Assembly: GCA_934047225.1 (NCBI GenBank)
Contig: OW204011.1
Span: 16,070,339-16,134,338 of the forward strand
Direction: 5' to 3'
DNA: 64,000 nt
Source: Ypsolopha sequella
Taxonomy: Eukaryota; Arthropoda; Insecta; Lepidoptera; Ypsolophidae
Below the pieces are notes generated by a model that saw only the letters and a program-made list of their open reading frames with translations, was not told the DNA's origin and ran no database searches. A program made the position numbers and the translations under genes. How positions within the stretch are numbered: the stretch's first letter is position 1; the number at the start of each line of letters is the position of its first letter. This document shows, piece by piece, positions 60,376 to 64,000 of the stretch.

Positions 60376-63120
60376 TCAGAAGGAGATTGAGATGGGCTGA
60401 GAGTTTATATTGTAGAGAGACGGAGCAGTATAGGAGACTGTCTCGCGTACTAACGGATTGGGGTGTTCTTCAGAAGATTTGAAGAAAGTCTCTGAGAGGG
60501 ATTTCATGAATTGTTGGAGGGTGGGTAGCTCCAAATCACGATGGAGGTCTGCGTTGCGCACGTACCATGGTGCGTTGGCCGCTCTCCGACAGAATAAGTT
60601 CTGTACTACCTGCATTTTATACAGGACTTTGGGGTTCGCATGTGCGAAGACAGGGGAAGCGTACGTTAACACAGGTCGGATGCAGACCTTGTATAGTGTT
60701 CGCTTGTTCCTGAGAGACATTTTACTGTGCCTGCCTAACATGCTGTTAAGCCGGTACAGATAGAAGCGGGCTGTGCGCGTCACTCTATTGACGTGGGGTC
60801 CAAAAGTTAGTCTCGAGTCCAGAGTGACTCCTAGGTATTTGGCAGTGCTATGCCAAGGGACAGGGGTACCTAGCATTCGGACATTGGGGATGTCATGGTG
60901 ACGGCGTTTGTAGTCAAAGCGTATCGCGGAACTCTTTTCTGGGTTCACATCGATGCGCCATCTTTGGAACCATTCTCCAAGGTCATCGATAGACTTTTGG
61001 AGTTTGGCGAGGATAGTCGGGGGGTTATGTCCTTTGACATAGAGAGCAGTGTCATCTGCGAATAGTGATAGCTGTACCCCGTTTGTGGGGACGGGAATAT
61101 CGTTTGTGTATAACAAGTAGAGGATAGGGGAGAGAACTGATCCCTGGGGGACTCCAGCCCTTAGGGGGCGTGGAGAGGAGAGCAGCCCTTCATGTCTGAA
61201 GCGGAATGAGCGATCTTTGAGGTAAGATGCCACCATGCGGACAAGACGGTCGGAAAGGCCTGTCTTGTGTAGTTTAAATATGAGGCCTTCATGCCAGACT
61301 TTGTCGAATGCTTTCGCAACGTCAAAGAAAACAGCGACAGTAGGGTACCGTCTTGGATAGAATCCACTTAGGATGTATTCTACTATACGGTGGACTTGTT
61401 GGGGGCAAGAGTGCTTGGCTCTGAAGCCGAATTGATAGGGGTTGATGATCGGGTCTCCATCTGTTGGGAATAAGTGGGTTTTCATGCGTGAGAGCATAAC
61501 CCTCTCCAATAGTTTCCCCAATGATTTGAGGAGGCTAATTGGGCGGTGACTGGCAGGGAGGTTGAGTGGTTTCCCTGGTTTGGGTATACCTATGACTATG
61601 GCTTCTTTCCACGCTTTTGGGAAGTGGCCGAAATTAAAGCAAGCGTTAAATATAAGGGCTAGCAAGGTGAGTACTTGCTGGGGTAGGTGCTTGAGGGCTT
61701 TATTGGAGATCCCGTCCGCGCCTGGCGCTTTCTTGGGTTTTTGGCCTCTGATGAAGAAGTGGATTTCATCTTCGGTCACTGTGATGGGGTCAGACGTGAG
61801 GGGGAGGGAGTTTCGATAGTGATTCTCGTCCTCCACCTCTTTTATGTGGGAGGGGTCAGTTGGTTGGGAGCTGGGAGAGCACTGTGAGGCAATGCTATCC
61901 GCAAAGCATTCTGCTTTTTCCTCGTCCTCGAAGGCTGTTGCGCCATCGGGGCAGGTCAAAGGGGGAATGTGAGTGATTGCGTCTATCCTGAGAGCTCTCG
62001 CCATTGGATAGAACGCAACGTGTGATGGGGATATCTTTTCCATGAGCTCACTTCTACGGGATTCGTTGAGCTCAGAGAGAGCTGACTTAAGTTTGCGAAT
62101 CAATTGATTCGCGGTCTTTCTGTATTCTGGGGTGGGATAGATTGCTGCTCTCCTTTGGGCTGCTCTCTTAGCTTTCAGTAGGTTGGAGATTTCCAGGGGA
62201 AGCTGTTGGGGTGGCTTTGAGGAGATCTTTTCGTTCTCTTTGAGAGAGGAGTTGATTAGATCCGTTAGCGAGTCTATTGTAGCATCAATTTTGTCTGTGC
62301 TATCAAAGTAGTCAGGTGGGAGGTTGAGGGGAGATTCGGGGGCATCTATGGCCGAAGCTAATGAGTTCTTGAAGCCTTCCCAATTTGTAAAGGTCTTGGG
62401 GGGAGGTAGAACGTCATTTGGGGGACCTAGTCTAAGGGAGACTGGGCGATGGTCAGAGCCAAGGTCATCTAGTGTTTCGATTGCCCTCAGATTCAGGGAC
62501 ACGCCCTTCGTGAGTGCAAAGTCTAAAACGTCTGGGGAGTGATCCGTATTATCAGGATAATGAGTCGGGGCGTATGGAGATAGGACATTGATCTCGAGTG
62601 CATTTGTTATGCCGAGGAGTTTTCTACCATTAGTATTGGTTTTTAGGCAGGTCCAGTCAGTGTGTTTAGAGTTGAAGTCTCCGAACATAATGACCGAATC
62701 ACCCATAGAGAGGAGAGCTTCAAAGTCTCTTTTAACAGGTCTTTTGGTGGGGGGGATGTAGATAGATGCTATGATTAGCGTTGGATGGCCTGACATAGCT
62801 AGTCTACATATAGTGGCTTCCATGGTCTCGAGTGGAGGCGTGGGAAGGGAAGAGCAGTGGAGGGCTTTCCTATAATAAATGGCTGTCCCTCCGAGGGGAT
62901 CTTCTTCTCTTCTATCATTTCGTAGAAGAGAGAATTTCGGGATCGAGAGTCCCTTAAGGTTCTTAGACTTAAGAAACGTCTCTTGGAGGAGAAGTAGATC
63001 TACTTCGTTTTCCTGAAGATAGAGTTTTAGCTCAGGGAGGTTTGAGCGTAAACCTCTGCAGTTGTAGGAGGTGAGCGAGATGCCCTTGGGTTTTTGTCTA
63101 GCTGTACGGGCTTGAGACAT
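60376..63120 (-). CDS. Jockey-clade ORF2: endonuclease and reverse transcriptase (914 aa)
   Basis: Intact frame. Endonuclease (about residues 15-230): SLTSYNCRGLRSNL, LLQETFLKS, VIMFGDFNSKHTDW and LGSDHRPVSL. RT (about 455-740): KKAPGADGISNKALKHL, SHRPISLLKSLGKLLERV, FGFRAKHSCPQQVH, motif A VFFDVAKAFDKVWH (about 600), GVPQGSVLSPIL, motif C LFADDTALYVKG (about 690) and LGVTLDSRLTFGPH. The C-terminal part has the RNA-binding/thumb sequence (YASPVFAHANPKVLYKMQVV). All catalytic residues that can be checked by eye are present. Length is normal for the clade. The start ATG lies about 5 bases after the likely end of ORF1. Confidence 0.9.
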   Translation of the reverse strand: MSQARTARQKPKGISLTSYNCRGLRSNLPELKLYLQENEVDLLLLQETFLKSKNLKGLSIPKFSLLRNDRREEDPLGGTAIYYRKALHCSSLPTPPLETMEATICRLAMSGHPTLIIASIYIPPTKRPVKRDFEALLSMGDSVIMFGDFNSKHTDWTCLKTNTNGRKLLGITNALEINVLSPYAPTHYPDNTDHSPDVLDFALTKGVSLNLRAIETLDDLGSDHRPVSLRLGPPNDVLPPPKTFTNWEGFKNSLASAIDAPESPLNLPPDYFDSTDKIDATIDSLTDLINSSLKENEKISSKPPQQLPLEISNLLKAKRAAQRRAAIYPTPEYRKTANQLIRKLKSALSELNESRRSELMEKISPSHVAFYPMARALRIDAITHIPPLTCPDGATAFEDEEKAECFADSIASQCSPSSQPTDPSHIKEVEDENHYRNSLPLTSDPITVTEDEIHFFIRGQKPKKAPGADGISNKALKHLPQQVLTLLALIFNACFNFGHFPKAWKEAIVIGIPKPGKPLNLPASHRPISLLKSLGKLLERVMLSRMKTHLFPTDGDPIINPYQFGFRAKHSCPQQVHRIVEYILSGFYPRRYPTVAVFFDVAKAFDKVWHEGLIFKLHKTGLSDRLVRMVASYLKDRSFRFRHEGLLSSPRPLRAGVPQGSVLSPILYLLYTNDIPVPTNGVQLSLFADDTALYVKGHNPPTILAKLQKSIDDLGEWFQRWRIDVNPEKSSAIRFDYKRRHHDIPNVRMLGTPVPWHSTAKYLGVTLDSRLTFGPHVNRVTRTARFYLYRLNSMLGRHSKMSLRNKRTLYKVCIRPVLTYASPVFAHANPKVLYKMQVVQNLFCRRAANAPWYVRNADLHRDLELPTLQQFMKSLSETFFKSSEEHPNPLVRETVSYTAPSLYNINSQPISISF

Positions 63121-63124
63121 TATA

Positions 63125-64000
63125 ATGACGTGAGAAGGTGGGAGTGTTCAACGAGCGCAAGAAGGCGCTGTTGAGGGGTGCGTGAAGCGCGCAGCTTATT
63201 AGCTAGCGACGAAATCTCGTGTACATTAATGTTGGAGATTACGTCGTGGATTAGTTTCATGTCATCAGCCAGGGAGGGCGTTAAGCCGTCTGGTTGTGAC
63301 TGAGACGTAACGGGGGAGGCGACGGGTGGTGTGTGTGGGGGGGTCCTATTCGGGGCCCAGGCCTTGGTCGGGGGAGGGGCTGGCTGGGGGGTTGCAGCTA
63401 GTGGCTTTTTAGGAAGGCTGGGGAAATTATTGGCGTTATTTGGTGGGGGTAATAGGGTTTGGTTACCCTGTGTTTAGGCTTGGGTAGGGTGGAGCGTGGG
63501 GCACGGGGGCAGCCTCTGTAATTGGCTTTATGGCCAACCTGGTTACAGAGAACGCAGGCTGGAGGGGTTAGGTCTTCTAGGGACCTTGGGCACTCTTTGG
63601 TGCTGTGGGGGTCGAGGCACTTGACGCACCTAGGGGGGGCTGTGCAGTTTGCAGCTGCGTGGCCATAGAGTTGGCAGCGGTGGCATTGGGCGGGGTACCC
63701 GCGACGGTTGGGTTTTTCAACCTTAATGCAAGAGAGCCCGCAGATTGTGCGGTCCTCTTTGAAGAGTGCCTTAGCGGCCGGGGAGTTGGTCATAATGACC
63801 AGGGCCAGGGGGAATCTCTTCCCTGAGCTGCTGTGCATCTTGTGCACAGCTTCGACAGGGAATCCCTGATTTTTGAGATCATCCATGATCTCGTCATTAG
63901 ATACCTCGAACGGCATCCCCCGAAGGACAGCGCGGACTTTGCGCTCTTCTTCGAGGGCGTGCGTGTGGTAGGGGAAGTCTTTAAGAAGTAGGAGCCTAAT
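63125..64000 (-). pseudogene. Jockey-clade ORF1 (PRE_C2HC, three zinc knuckles), partial, one frameshift
   Basis: The frame enters from beyond the window end (RLLLLKDFPYHTHALEEERK, VRAVLRGMPFEV) and has the PRE_C2HC-type domain followed by knuckles CHRCQLYGHAAANC, CVKCLDPHSTKEC and CVLCNQVGHKANYRGC, all intact. It stops at 63398, but a Pro-rich continuation (NNFPSLPKKPLAATPQPAPP) and a C-terminal helix-like part (SSLANKLRASRTPQQRLLAL) are readable in another frame down to about 63120, so one indel near 63450-63480 has broken the C-terminal part. Nucleic-acid-binding gag-like protein of the retrotransposon RNP. Confidence 0.75.

Larger units (their letters stand above)
60162..64000 (-). mobile_element. 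Jockey-clade element with intact ORF2, runs off the window
   Basis: Minus strand: ORF1 (from beyond 64000 to about 63125), ORF2 (63120-60376) and a 3' region of about 210 bases to the G run. Coding density and the uninterrupted ORF2 suggest a recently active family. The 5' end is outside the window, so completeness cannot be judged. Confidence 0.85.

Overview
The window reads as nuclear DNA of an arthropod, most likely a lepidopteran (moth or butterfly). It is AT-rich and intron-bearing. It carries one host gene of the arthropod-expanded ZAD/C2H2 zinc-finger class, embedded in dense and often nested transposable elements of types common in Lepidoptera (jockey/CR1-like non-LTR elements, BEL/Pao, Penelope-like, DIRS-like, hAT-type MITEs, retroposons with CAAATTCAAATTC or TATC tails). 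The order-level call is inference; arthropod is firmer. No rRNA, no intact tRNA gene and no CRISPR array were seen.

Layout. 0-9.6 kb: a jockey-like reverse transcriptase on the minus strand split by a retroposon, and a plus-strand non-LTR ORF1 relic cut by three later insertions, two of them with perfect 8-bp target duplications. 9.6-18.2 kb: a complete, apparently young BEL/Pao element with identical-looking 216-bp LTRs, a 5-bp target duplication CTTAT and one uninterrupted 2506-codon gag-pol-env reading frame. It landed inside an older unrecognised minus-strand coding sequence, whose flanks carry six copies of a motif GTTACGGGCRTTACA. 19.4-24 kb: a decayed CR1/jockey-type element (SGNH-like ORF1, endonuclease, reverse transcriptase).

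24.6-46.4 kb: the host gene, plus strand. The ZAD is split over exon 1 (24597-24710) and exon 2 (32597-33034). C2H2 fingers follow in exon 3 (34342-34467) and exon 4 (35921-36043), and then come two alternative terminal exons, 38007-38222 and 46207-46440. These encode homologous but different pairs of C2H2 fingers, each with its own stop. All joins are phase 0 with GT/AG sites. The predicted isoforms are 338 and 344 aa, sharing one protein-interaction head with swappable DNA-binding tails. Its introns hold hAT-type MITEs, foldbacks, a four-unit tandem array of a DIRS-like reverse-transcriptase segment, decayed tandem copies of exon 4 and a Penelope-like element. One hAT-type MITE ends 26 bases before terminal exon 2, so it probably contributes to that splice site.

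48-64 kb, mostly minus strand: a decayed second BEL/Pao element is split in its reverse transcriptase by a 5.5-kb DNA transposon (51432-56938). The transposon has roughly 250-bp inverted arms and encodes a large protein with N-terminal Cys/His modules, a PIN/XPG-like acidic motif and a tesmin-type CXC domain. Beyond it, two jockey-clade elements lie head to tail, one with an intact 914-aa endonuclease/reverse transcriptase, separated by a run of 23 G. The two observations most worth following are the alternative terminal-exon zinc-finger gene and the PIN/CXC transposon.
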